A stretch of DNA of 64,000 nucleotides from Candidatus Zipacnadia bacterium (GTDB lineage: Bacteria; Armatimonadota; Zipacnadia; Zipacnadales; UBA5352): contig JALGSU010000017.1 in the NCBI GenBank assembly GCA_029821735.1, positions 43,406 through 107,405 of the forward strand, written 5' to 3'. The notes under the pieces are model-generated. The model saw nothing but the letters and a program-made list of their open reading frames with translations, had not been told where the DNA came from and did no database searches. The translations under genes and the position numbers were made by a program. Within the stretch, counting starts at the first letter, position 1, and every line of letters starts with the position of its first letter. This document shows positions 41,332-49,866 of the stretch, in pieces.

Positions 41332-43701
41332 TCAGATATCGCTCGGCAACCGGTCACGATATCGCCACGCGGCTGCGGCCAGAGCGAAGACGATGGCGTA
41401 GATGCACGCACCCGCAAGCAGTACGGTCTGGAAGCCCAACAGTTTGGCCGCCAGCATCGCGATCATCGAACCCAGAACCGAGGACACACCGTTCACGCCC
41501 CACGCCCACGGAACGGTCGCCTCGCTCCAGCTACCGACCTCGCGCAGGCCGGTGGGGAAGGGCATGCCCATCGCGAAACCCAGCGGCACCAGCATCAGCA
41601 TCGCCATCATGCAGCGGCCCGCAGTGGGCCATGCGAGCGTCGCCCCGAGCAGCGGCGGCAGCGCGTAGATCAGCACGATCGCGCCCGCGCACACTGCCAC
41701 GGCCGCGAGGGACACTGACCGGAACATCGTCGTCCGCGGCCACCGCTGGCTGTACAGGCTCCCCATCCCGCTGCCAACCAGCAGCGAGAACAGGATCACC
41801 GACAGCGTCAGCGCGGGATACCCCAGATACAGAATCAGCTTCTGCGCCAGGCACACCTCCACCAGCATGTACCCTGCGCCCAGCAGCGCGAAGTAGACGA
41901 CCGCCCCCGTCAGCAGCCCCCGGCCCGGCATGCGCGCGCCCGGCACCCGGCTCAGATACAGGATCGTCCCCAGTGCGAAGAGCAGCACCAGTGCCAGCAC
42001 GCCCAGCGCGAAGTTGCGCATGTGCGGCGGGATCCCCGGATGGAAGTCGATCACAAACGGCTTGTCGTCAGTGCGAGGCGTGACGTCCACTTCGGCGTTG
42101 CCCCACCAGTGATTCACCTTCGCCACGAACTTCGCCATAGGCATCCCGGAGGACAGTCCGGCAAAGGGCTCCGGCTCACACGCGCCCGGGAAATACGCCG
42201 GCACCAGCCCCAGCGCTATTGCCTCGCGGGCCAGTTCCGCCGAGCGCTCAGGCTCGATCGGTTTGCGCGAAACCATCAGCAGGTGCCGGTAGGGCCCGTA
42301 GGTATACGCCGCCGGCGGCACGCTCATCGCCACCAGGTGACGCGCCGCCTCCGCAGGCGCGATCCCCTCCCGCAGCAGCGCCTCATACCCCGTCAGCAGC
42401 AGGCGCATGAGCACCAGCGGGTGCTGGCACACCACCGCCACCTGCCCGTCGTCGGTCAGATGGCTCAGATAGTCCTCGAAGCCCTCGACGGTATGCACAT
42501 AGCTCTCCACCAGCGCCAGCGATGACGACGCGGTGGTCGCGGTCTTGGTCAGCGCCATGTAGATCAGATCATACTTGTGCTGCGAGCGGCGCACGAAGCT
42601 GCGCCCCTCCTCGACCCGAACGTCCACGTTCGGGTAGTCATACACCGGTCCTGCGAGGTCCGCATAGTGCCGTACGATCGGCAGCATCGAGGGGTTCAGT
42701 TCCACGCCATCGATCCGCGTCGCGCCCACAGCCATCGACATCAGCACATCCAGGCCGCCGCCGGGCCCGATCAGCATCACGTCGTCGGGCGGGCTCGTGC
42801 GGAACGGGAAGAAGCCGATGAAACCGTGATACTGGTCGGCGACCTTCTGCAGGTCCCCGTCGAAGGGGATTAGATTGGTCGGGACCTCGCCATCCGTGTA
42901 GATGAACAGTTCGTCCTCGGCATGGTACTCGCCATCGGGGCGCGCATACGCCACCACGTCGGTCCGCGCGAACGCGTTCCAGTCCGTGTAGACGACCTTC
43001 GCTTTGATCGACGGGTCGCCCAGCTCCAGGTAGAGCGGCTTGGCGTTGTTGCCCGCGCCGGGTGGGATGGCGGGGAGTGTGATGAAGGGGCGTTGCAGGT
43101 TGATGACCAGCGCGACGGCCATCAGTGCCGCCAGACCCAGCGGCGCCAGTCGCCACTGCAAGCTCGGGGCGACTGCGACCCCCGCCAGTGCCGCGAGTAT
43201 CCCGCACAGGATCGGCACGTTCGTCGCACCCAGAAGCTGCAGGGCGATGATCACCGCGCAACTTCCCAGGGCGGCTCCGCTGAGGTCGTAGAAATACATC
43301 CGCCCGCCCTCGGCCGACCAGGCCGCGAAAGCGTGGCTCATGAAAGCCCCCACGAGGATGAAGGGCACGATGCAGATCGTGCCGACCAGGGGCAGTGAGG
43401 TCAGGTGCGAGGCGAAGGCGCTCGAGAACAGCACTGCGATTGACGCCGCGAAGGTCACTGACGCGCCCGCCGCCAGCAGCGCCAGCACCGGCGCGGGCTC
43501 TCGGGTGCGCCGCAGTGCGAGGAAGTCCACCAGGCCACCGATGCCCAGACCGCACGTCGCCACCGAGATGGCCAGGAAGACGAAGTGGTAGCGCAGCAGG
43601 ACGCTGAAGGCGCGCGTCAGGCCAATCTCAAAAGTCAGCGCTGCCAGCGCAATCAGGAAGACGCCGGCCAGAACACCGGTTGGGACCGACGTGCGCCTCA
43701 C
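41332..43701 (-). CDS. polytopic membrane protein with spermidine-synthase-like domain
   Basis: 789 residues from a GTG at 43701 (GAGGG upstream), just after the topA stop. About seven membrane helices come first (VPTGVLAGVFLIALAALTFE...). A central soluble domain has SAM-binding motifs of polyamine-synthase-like methyltransferase folds (LIGPGGGLDVLMSMAVGATR, DGVELNP). Then six more helices follow (VLALVLLFALGTILYLSR...). Similar proteins are annotated as spermidine synthase-like membrane transporters of unknown function; the Asp residues needed for polyamine transfer cannot be confirmed. Location: inner membrane. A longer frame upstream overlaps topA and is rejected. Confidence 0.7.
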   Translation of the reverse strand: MRRTSVPTGVLAGVFLIALAALTFEIGLTRAFSVLLRYHFVFLAISVATCGLGIGGLVDFLALRRTREPAPVLALLAAGASVTFAASIAVLFSSAFASHLTSLPLVGTICIVPFILVGAFMSHAFAAWSAEGGRMYFYDLSGAALGSCAVIIALQLLGATNVPILCGILAALAGVAVAPSLQWRLAPLGLAALMAVALVINLQRPFITLPAIPPGAGNNAKPLYLELGDPSIKAKVVYTDWNAFARTDVVAYARPDGEYHAEDELFIYTDGEVPTNLIPFDGDLQKVADQYHGFIGFFPFRTSPPDDVMLIGPGGGLDVLMSMAVGATRIDGVELNPSMLPIVRHYADLAGPVYDYPNVDVRVEEGRSFVRRSQHKYDLIYMALTKTATTASSSLALVESYVHTVEGFEDYLSHLTDDGQVAVVCQHPLVLMRLLLTGYEALLREGIAPAEAARHLVAMSVPPAAYTYGPYRHLLMVSRKPIEPERSAELAREAIALGLVPAYFPGACEPEPFAGLSSGMPMAKFVAKVNHWWGNAEVDVTPRTDDKPFVIDFHPGIPPHMRNFALGVLALVLLFALGTILYLSRVPGARMPGRGLLTGAVVYFALLGAGYMLVEVCLAQKLILYLGYPALTLSVILFSLLVGSGMGSLYSQRWPRTTMFRSVSLAAVAVCAGAIVLIYALPPLLGATLAWPTAGRCMMAMLMLVPLGFAMGMPFPTGLREVGSWSEATVPWAWGVNGVSSVLGSMIAMLAAKLLGFQTVLLAGACIYAIVFALAAAAWRYRDRLPSDI

Positions 43702-43711
43702 GCCGTCGCCC

Positions 43712-46195
43712 TCACTCAGAGTCGCTGCCTTCTTTCTCTTCCGGCGCCTCGGCCGTATATCGACACTTCGGGTAGCCGGTGCAGGCGATGAATGGCCCGC
43801 GCCTGCCTGACCGTAGCACCAGGTCCTTGCCGCATTCGGGGCAGACCTCGCCGGTCTTCTCGGGCTCAGGTGGCGTCCAGCCCGCGGCGATCGCCGCACT
43901 GATCGGCTTGGTGCCCTTGCACTCGGGGTAGCCGGTGCAACCGAGGAACCGGCCGCGGCTCCCTGAGCGAATTCGCATCGACGCGCCACACAGGTCGCAC
44001 ATCACGCCGGGATCGTCCCCGTCGCCATCGGCGCTCTTGCCATTGTCGCCCGAGTTCGCCGCCTCTGGGTCATTCGGATCCGCGTCCATATCGCGCGTGT
44101 ACCGGCACTTGGGGTAGTTGCTGCAGCCGATGAACGGCCCGCGCCGCCCGGTGCGAATGAGCAACTCGCCGTCCTCACAGTCCGGGCATGCCTCCCCGGT
44201 GGACTCGGCCTTCTTTCGCTCCTGCGGCGCCCCATCGGGGCCCACGTTCGCGGTGTACTTACACTCAGGATAGGACGTGCACGCGAAAAACCGGCCGCGC
44301 CGCCCGGGGCGGATCACCAGTGGCGCTTCGCACGTCGGGCAGGTGTACTCCGTCTCCTCGATCTTCGGCCGTTCCAGCACGCCGTCGTCGATGTCGTGCG
44401 TGTAGTCGCACTCGGGGTAATTCTCGCACCCCGCGAACTTCCCATGCCGCGAATATCGCAGCCACAGCGCTCCGCCGCACTTGGGGCACGTCTCGCCCTC
44501 GATGACCTTCGGCGGAGCTTTCTCCACGCTATCGAGCCGCTCGCTGAATGGCGTGTAGAAGTCGCGGATGACGCTGACCCACTCGCGCTCGCCGCCCTCG
44601 ACCGTGTCCAGTTCTTCCTCGACCGTCGCCGTGAACTCGATGTCCATGACCTCGGGGAAGTGGTCGATGAGGTAGTCCACCACCGTCATCCCCAGCGGCG
44701 TCGGCGCGAACTGTCGCTTCTCCAGCGCCACGTAGTTGCGGTTGCGCAAAACTCGCAGCGTCGGCACATACGTGCTCGGACGCCCGATCCCGTTGGCCTC
44801 CAGCTCACGGATGAGCGAGGCCTCGGTGAAGCGTGGCGGCGGCTGCGTGAAATGCTGCTCGGGCTCGACGCCCAGCAGTTTCAGCTCCTGGCCCTCCGCC
44901 AGTTCGGGCAGAAGCTTGTCGTCGTCATCGTCGCGCCCCATCACTTGCAGGAAGCCCGGGAAGACCACTATCGAACCGGTTGCGCGCAGCCCGTAGCGAC
45001 CCGCCTCAATGTCCACACCGGTCTGGTCAACCACCGCCGGCGCCATCTGCGAGGCAACGAGCTGCTTCCAGATCAGCGTGTAGAGTGCGAGCTGATCCTT
45101 ATCCAGATACTGGGCCATGGCGTCCGGCGTGTGCTCAACGGACGTCGGCCGCACCGCTTCGTGCGCATCCTGCGCGCCCTTGGTCTCTTTGCCCTTCGCA
45201 CCGGGGCCGACGAAATTCTCGCCATACGTCTCGCCGATGAAACTCACTGCCTGTTCGCGCGCTGCGTCGGCGATCCGCGTCGAGTCGGTTCGCATATAGG
45301 TAATCAGACCAACCGTGCCCTCGCTCGTCTCGACACCCTCGTAAAGCTGCTGCGCCACGGACATCGTCTTATCGGCCGAGAACCGCAGTCGGTTCGACGC
45401 CCGTCGCTGCATCGTGCTGGTGCGGAAGGGCGGCTGTGGGTTCCGCCGCGCCTGCTTCTTCTCAATCTCGGACACGCGGTACTCGGCGTCCTGCAGGTCC
45501 GCGACCACCGGCGTGACCTGCTCTTCGGCCGTCAGCCCGTGCTCTTCGCCCGCGATGGTCTTCAGCTCGGCCTCGAAAGCCGCTTCCTCACCATCGGGCG
45601 TGAGATTGACGCCTATCGACCAGTATTCCTCGGCGTCGAAGGCTGCCCGCTCGCGCTCTCGATCGCAGATCAGCCGCAACGCCACCGACTGCACTCGCCC
45701 CGCGCTCAGACCCGCCGTGAAGGTCCCGCCCACTCGGCGCGAAAGCAGCGGGCTGATGCTGTAGCCCACCACCCGGTCCAACACTCGCCGCGCCTGCTGG
45801 GCGTTCACCAGGTCCATATCGATCTCGCCCGGTTGGGCAAGCGCCTCATGCACCGCCGTTTCGGTGATCTCGTTGAACGCGATACGCTTCGCGTCCTTCA
45901 GCCCCAGCGCCTCGCGCAGATGCCACGCGATTGCTTCGCCCTCGCGGTCCGGGTCAGTGGCGAGGAAGACTTCGTCCGCGCCCTTGAGGCCCTTCTTCAG
46001 CGTGGCGACAGTCTTCTTGCCCTGTGCCGTGATCTCGTACGTGGGCTCGAAGTCGTTCTCGAAGTCGACCGCCATCCCGTCTTCGGGTAGATCGCGGAAG
46101 TGCCCGCTGGACGCGAGCAGTGTGTACTCGTCACCCAGAAAGCGCGACAGGGTGCGGGTCTTGGTTGGCGACTCAACGATGATTGCTTTCTTCAA
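43712..46195 (-). CDS. topA: DNA topoisomerase I with five C-terminal zinc ribbons
   Basis: 827 residues. Toprim domain: VESPTKTRTL with Glu8, and DPDREGEAIAWH (Asp81, Asp83, Glu85). Active-site Tyr300 in GLITYMRTDSTR. The C-terminus carries five CxxC...C zinc ribbons in a row, each with the pattern RxGRRGxFxxCxxYPxC (CPKCGGALWLRYSRHGKFAG, CPTCEAPL, CPDCEDGEL, CDLCGASM, CPECGKDL). Type IA enzymes usually have up to about four, so five is toward the high end. Relaxes negative supercoils. The stop is 10 bases before the next gene. Confidence 0.95.
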   Translation of the reverse strand: MKKAIIVESPTKTRTLSRFLGDEYTLLASSGHFRDLPEDGMAVDFENDFEPTYEITAQGKKTVATLKKGLKGADEVFLATDPDREGEAIAWHLREALGLKDAKRIAFNEITETAVHEALAQPGEIDMDLVNAQQARRVLDRVVGYSISPLLSRRVGGTFTAGLSAGRVQSVALRLICDRERERAAFDAEEYWSIGVNLTPDGEEAAFEAELKTIAGEEHGLTAEEQVTPVVADLQDAEYRVSEIEKKQARRNPQPPFRTSTMQRRASNRLRFSADKTMSVAQQLYEGVETSEGTVGLITYMRTDSTRIADAAREQAVSFIGETYGENFVGPGAKGKETKGAQDAHEAVRPTSVEHTPDAMAQYLDKDQLALYTLIWKQLVASQMAPAVVDQTGVDIEAGRYGLRATGSIVVFPGFLQVMGRDDDDDKLLPELAEGQELKLLGVEPEQHFTQPPPRFTEASLIRELEANGIGRPSTYVPTLRVLRNRNYVALEKRQFAPTPLGMTVVDYLIDHFPEVMDIEFTATVEEELDTVEGGEREWVSVIRDFYTPFSERLDSVEKAPPKVIEGETCPKCGGALWLRYSRHGKFAGCENYPECDYTHDIDDGVLERPKIEETEYTCPTCEAPLVIRPGRRGRFFACTSYPECKYTANVGPDGAPQERKKAESTGEACPDCEDGELLIRTGRRGPFIGCSNYPKCRYTRDMDADPNDPEAANSGDNGKSADGDGDDPGVMCDLCGASMRIRSGSRGRFLGCTGYPECKGTKPISAAIAAGWTPPEPEKTGEVCPECGKDLVLRSGRRGPFIACTGYPKCRYTAEAPEEKEGSDSE

Positions 46196-46214
46196 TTCAT
46201 ACCGCCCATACCGC

Positions 46215-46353
46215 CTATGTGCTCACATGCGTAATTTCGCGCGCCGCTATGTCCTTCGGCGCGGTCGTTCGTCGCCGTTGCCGTTCAGGAGGGGCCGGAT
46301 TATGTGTATCCGGCCCGGCCGTTCGCCGTCCCCTACGTGCTCACATACGTATT
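46215..46353. repeat. palindromic unit flanked by a direct repeat of the dprA 3' end (locus 3)
   Basis: GGGCCGGAT-TATGTGT-ATCCGGCCC (46292-46316) with the family flanks. On each side is a 21-base direct repeat, 18 of 21 identical (46215-46235 and 46333-46353). The second copy begins exactly at the dprA stop and is its last codons; the first is a degenerate copy. Confidence 0.75.
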
Positions 46354-47442
46354 GCCCGGGAAGCGCCTGACCAGGCCTTTGACTTCCAGGAGCATCAGCG
46401 CTCCGGTCACCTGCGCCGCAGGCTGACCCGAAGCGGCGATAACATCGTCAACGTTACGTGGGTCATGACTCAGCGTCGCGAGAACCGCCCGCTGATCTGC
46501 CGGAAGCTCGTCCAGCTTCCGGTCGCGTTCCTCGGCGGGCTCACGCTCCGGCACTGCTTGCAGCATGATGCCGAGGCCCTCGACAATGTCCTCGGCAGTT
46601 TCTACCAGCGTCGCCCCGTCGCGAATCAGTGCATGGCACCCGCGGCTGACCGGGCTGTCGATGTTCCCCGGCACCGCGAACACTTCGCGGCCGTACTCGG
46701 CAGCCAGCCGGGCCGTAATCAGTGCGCCGCTCTTCACGGGCGCCTCGATGACCACCGTGCCCAGCGACAGCCCCGCGATAATACGGTTGCGCGCCGGAAA
46801 CGTCTCCCGTCTCGGCGTCGAACCAGGAGACATCTCCGAGATGACTGAGCCCGACGCCACCGCTCGCTTACGCAGCTCGCGGTTGCTGCTCGGGTAGTTG
46901 ATGTCTATCCCGCAGGCCGTCACCGCGATCGTCCTGCCACCGCTGTCCAGCGCTGCGCTATGCGCATCGCTATCTATACCCATTGCCAGGCCGCTCACAA
47001 CCGTGAAGCCCCGCTTCACCAGTTCGCCCGCCAGTCGCTCGGCCACCATCTCGCCATACGCCGTCCGTTTGCGCGTGCCCACCAACCCGACCGCGAGCCT
47101 GTCGCGACGGTCCAGCGTGCCACTGATGAACAGCACCGGCGGTGGATCGGGTATCTCACGCAGGAGCGGCGGATAGCTCTCGTCGGCGATCGTGACCACA
47201 TCCGCGCCGATTTCGCTCAGCTTCGCGCCCAGTTCACTGGGGTTGACCGTTGCCTCGGCCTCGCGCAACCGCTCCACGTGCTTCGCCGTGATGCCGTCAA
47301 CGGCTTTCAGAACTTCCTCGTCGGCACCGAATATCCCGTCGGCGTCGCCGAAAGCCTCCAGCAGTGCCAACTGACGCAGCGGCGACAGACCGCTCGCATT
47401 CAGCAGCAGCCACGAAGCCTGAGACGATGGTCCATCTGCCAC
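46333..47442 (-). CDS. dprA: DNA-processing protein DprA
   Basis: 369 residues. SAM-like N-terminus (SPLRQLALLEAFGDADGIFG), then the Rossmann core: GLVGTRKRTAYGEMVAERLA, SGLAMGIDSDAH, TIAVTACGIDINYPSSN, SEMSPGSTPRRETFPARNRI and VFAVPGNIDSPVSRGCHALI. A winged-helix-like end closes the protein (VDDVIAASGQPAAQVTGALM). DprA loads RecA on incoming single strands during natural transformation. The RR and VPGNI motifs are intact. Other competence genes are not in the window, so competence cannot be claimed from this alone. Confidence 0.95.
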   Translation of the reverse strand: MADGPSSQASWLLLNASGLSPLRQLALLEAFGDADGIFGADEEVLKAVDGITAKHVERLREAEATVNPSELGAKLSEIGADVVTIADESYPPLLREIPDPPPVLFISGTLDRRDRLAVGLVGTRKRTAYGEMVAERLAGELVKRGFTVVSGLAMGIDSDAHSAALDSGGRTIAVTACGIDINYPSSNRELRKRAVASGSVISEMSPGSTPRRETFPARNRIIAGLSLGTVVIEAPVKSGALITARLAAEYGREVFAVPGNIDSPVSRGCHALIRDGATLVETAEDIVEGLGIMLQAVPEREPAEERDRKLDELPADQRAVLATLSHDPRNVDDVIAASGQPAAQVTGALMLLEVKGLVRRFPGNTYVST

Positions 47443-47496
47443 GGTTCGTACTCCCCGCGGGTACTGGAGTCTCGATCGCGTGCCGACAGAAACGCA

Positions 47497-47523
47497 GCCA
47501 AGAGGCCTTGTTGGCCCCTTGGC
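47497..47523 (-). terminator. stem-loop between lapA and dprA
   Basis: GCCAAGAGGCC pairs with GGCCCCTTGGC around TTGTT (10 of 11 pairs), 40 bases after the lapA stop on the minus strand. Weakly T-rich sequence (GTTTCTGT) follows. Confidence 0.55.
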
Positions 47524-47562
47524 CGGTTAGAAATCTGAGATGATCACTCTGAACTCGCTGGA

Positions 47563-47958
47563 CTACTGTTCTTCTTCCGGCGTCTCCTCATCGTCCGCCA
47601 CCACAGGCTCCGTGCCACTCATCTTCGCCTGAAGACCCGTCACCTGCTTGGTCAGCGCGCTGACCTTCTTCGCGCGCAGGCCGCTCTTCTCCCGCTCGGC
47701 TGCGAGCTCCTGGCGGCTGAGCATTGCTGCCCGGCGCATCGTCCCCCACGAACCGGCGAGTGCGATGGCCATCAGGATCGCGCCTATGAGCATGCCGGCG
47801 ATCGGCAGCACCCAAACCGGCATCTCTTGCGTGTAGGTGGGCAACCCCGAGAACTTGAAGGTGATGACCTCGACCCACTCCGGGTTGACCACAGCAAAGA
47901 ACGCTGCGTAGCCTGCGATCACAATCAGGACTATGACTACCAGAACCGTTGCCGCCAT
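47563..47958 (-). CDS. LapA/DUF1049-family membrane protein
   Basis: 131 residues. Two membrane helices (VLVVIVLIVIAGYAAFFAVV and PVWVLPIAGMLIGAILMAIA) flank the FAVVNPEWVEVITF pattern of LapA-domain proteins. A coiled, charged cytoplasmic tail follows (KKVSALTKQVTGLQAKMSG) ending EETPEEEQ. In Gram-negative bacteria LapA (YciS) helps assemble lipopolysaccharide; here it closes a putative envelope operon. The function in this lineage is inference. Confidence 0.75.
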   Translation of the reverse strand: MAATVLVVIVLIVIAGYAAFFAVVNPEWVEVITFKFSGLPTYTQEMPVWVLPIAGMLIGAILMAIALAGSWGTMRRAAMLSRQELAAEREKSGLRAKKVSALTKQVTGLQAKMSGTEPVVADDEETPEEEQ

Positions 47959-48002
47959 CTGAATGCCCCCTTCGTGAACTCAGTCAATCCGCGCGGTCTA
48001 AC

Positions 48003-49814
48003 CTACATCGGCGGCGGCGGTGGCTCGATGAAGCCCGGGTCGAAGCCCTCGGGCCCAAACTCCATACCCATACCGCCCATTTCAGGCTGCTTGGGCTGGG
48101 GAGGCTCCGGCGGCTGAGCCTTGTTGTCGATCGTGAATGACACCGCCACGCCCGCGCGGTTGCCGCGCCAGTCGGTCGCCTCAAAGACTATGTTGCGCAC
48201 GCCGTTCGCCAGATTCATCGCGGCGCCACGCGGATCGTAGATATACCACAGCACGCCCTCTTTCGGGTCATACGCGAAGTCGTCGATCGCCTCGCCGTCG
48301 ACCAATACCCGAACCTTGTCGGCGTCAATGCCCGAGCCCTCGTCGCGGACAAGCATCGACAGGAAGATCGGCGGCGTCCCCGGGATCACGATCTCATCCG
48401 CGTAGCGGCCCTCGAAATCGTCGTCAGAGGTCACGTTGGGCGAGAAGTTCACCCGCTGGCGTCCCTTACCCGGTACCTCCAGGATCGCGTCGCTGATCAC
48501 GGGCGGCACGTTGTCCGCCGATGTAGCCGCGAAACCGTATACAACATTGTCATCGCCGACCACGTAGACCGAATTACCGGACACGGCTATCGCCGGGTCC
48601 ACGTTATCGGCCATCTCATACTTCCTGTCGGCGCGCTGGTCATCATTGTTACCAACGTTGATGTCGCCGCCCGCAACTGGACCTTCGATCACGGCACCCG
48701 GATCGCCCTCGCCGGGGAACATGCCGCCCTCAGGACCCATCATCGGGTCTCCCATGGCGCCACCACCCGCAGCAGCGGCCTTCTTCTCAGGCGGCTCGGG
48801 CAGCAGGAAGGACCAGCGCTGTGTGCCGTCCCGCAGCGAGATCGCCGATATCTGGCGAGCCCCGGCGCGGAAGACCAGCATGTCGTCGACCACGGTCGGC
48901 GACGAAGTAACCGCTTCGGTCACGCCGTCGGCGGGATACTTCCACAGACCCCGACCCGTATTGGCGTCGATCGCGTAGAGCGCGCCCGCGGCCGTGCCGA
49001 TATAAACCTTCCGGTCCCGAACGCAGGGAGAGCCGCTGATGATGCCAGCGGTCTGGAAGCGCCACAGCCGCCGCCCGGTATAGATCTCTCGGGCGATAAG
49101 CTCCTTGCCGCACGCGTAGATAACCTTGGTCCGCTCACCGGTCGGGGCCGCGAAAAACGCCCGCGCGGTCGTGGACTTGGTCCACATCGGCCGGCCCTGC
49201 GAGTTCAGGCAGTAGATATGCCGGTCCTGCGAGCCCACCAGCACGACGTCCCGATACACCAGCGGGCTGGCCTTGATATCGCCGCTCGTCTCAAACTGCC
49301 AGACAGCCTCGCGAGTATCCAGGTTGATAGCAGTCAGGCGGTTATCGTCCGAGCCAATATACAGCATGTTGCCCACGACCACCGGCGAGCAGTCCACCGC
49401 GCCACCCGTCGGGTAGCGCCACATGACCTCGCCGTCAGCCGCGTTCACCGCCCACACGCTGTTGTCTCGCGAGCCATAGTAGAGGGTGTCGCCCGACAGC
49501 GCCGGGCTTGAGTAGATATCCGCACCCGCCTCCTGGCTCCACCGCAACTCGCCCGTAGTCCGGTCCAGTGCGTAGATCACCGGACCCACCGGCGCGTAGA
49601 TCATCTCCGAACCGACGGCCGGCATGGCGACAGGAATCGCCACTTCGTCACCGGTCGAGTGCTTCCACTGCAGGCTCACCGGCAGCTTGAGCGAATCGCC
49701 GCTCACGCCCGTGTTTGCCTCGTCGTAGCGGGGAAGCCAGAACTCATCTTGTGCTACGGCGAACGAAACGAGGACGATCGCCGCGAGGATGAGAGCGACT
49801 CGACCAAAGCGCAT
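48003..49814 (-). CDS. secreted PQQ-type beta-propeller protein
   Basis: 603 residues from the ATG at 49814, with GGAGG upstream and a signal peptide (VALILAAIVLVSFAVAQ). Repeated propeller blades follow: GSEMIYAPVGPVIYALDRTTG, GDTLYYGSRDNSVWAVNAAD, GNMLYIGSDDNRLTAINLDT, RKVYIGTAAGALYAIDANTG. This is the PQQ-like quinoprotein/BamB fold, but there is no dehydrogenase catalytic motif. A Gly/Met/Pro-rich segment lies near residues 365-400, and the tail ends in PPPPPM. Likely periplasmic, for protein interaction or envelope assembly. It follows the M16 and TPR genes in one transcript. Confidence 0.75.
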   Translation of the reverse strand: MRFGRVALILAAIVLVSFAVAQDEFWLPRYDEANTGVSGDSLKLPVSLQWKHSTGDEVAIPVAMPAVGSEMIYAPVGPVIYALDRTTGELRWSQEAGADIYSSPALSGDTLYYGSRDNSVWAVNAADGEVMWRYPTGGAVDCSPVVVGNMLYIGSDDNRLTAINLDTREAVWQFETSGDIKASPLVYRDVVLVGSQDRHIYCLNSQGRPMWTKSTTARAFFAAPTGERTKVIYACGKELIAREIYTGRRLWRFQTAGIISGSPCVRDRKVYIGTAAGALYAIDANTGRGLWKYPADGVTEAVTSSPTVVDDMLVFRAGARQISAISLRDGTQRWSFLLPEPPEKKAAAAGGGAMGDPMMGPEGGMFPGEGDPGAVIEGPVAGGDINVGNNDDQRADRKYEMADNVDPAIAVSGNSVYVVGDDNVVYGFAATSADNVPPVISDAILEVPGKGRQRVNFSPNVTSDDDFEGRYADEIVIPGTPPIFLSMLVRDEGSGIDADKVRVLVDGEAIDDFAYDPKEGVLWYIYDPRGAAMNLANGVRNIVFEATDWRGNRAGVAVSFTIDNKAQPPEPPQPKQPEMGGMGMEFGPEGFDPGFIEPPPPPM

Positions 49815-49866
49815 AGCCGTCCCTCCAGGATACTTCAATGGTTTCTCGGGCGCCCATCGGACGCCG

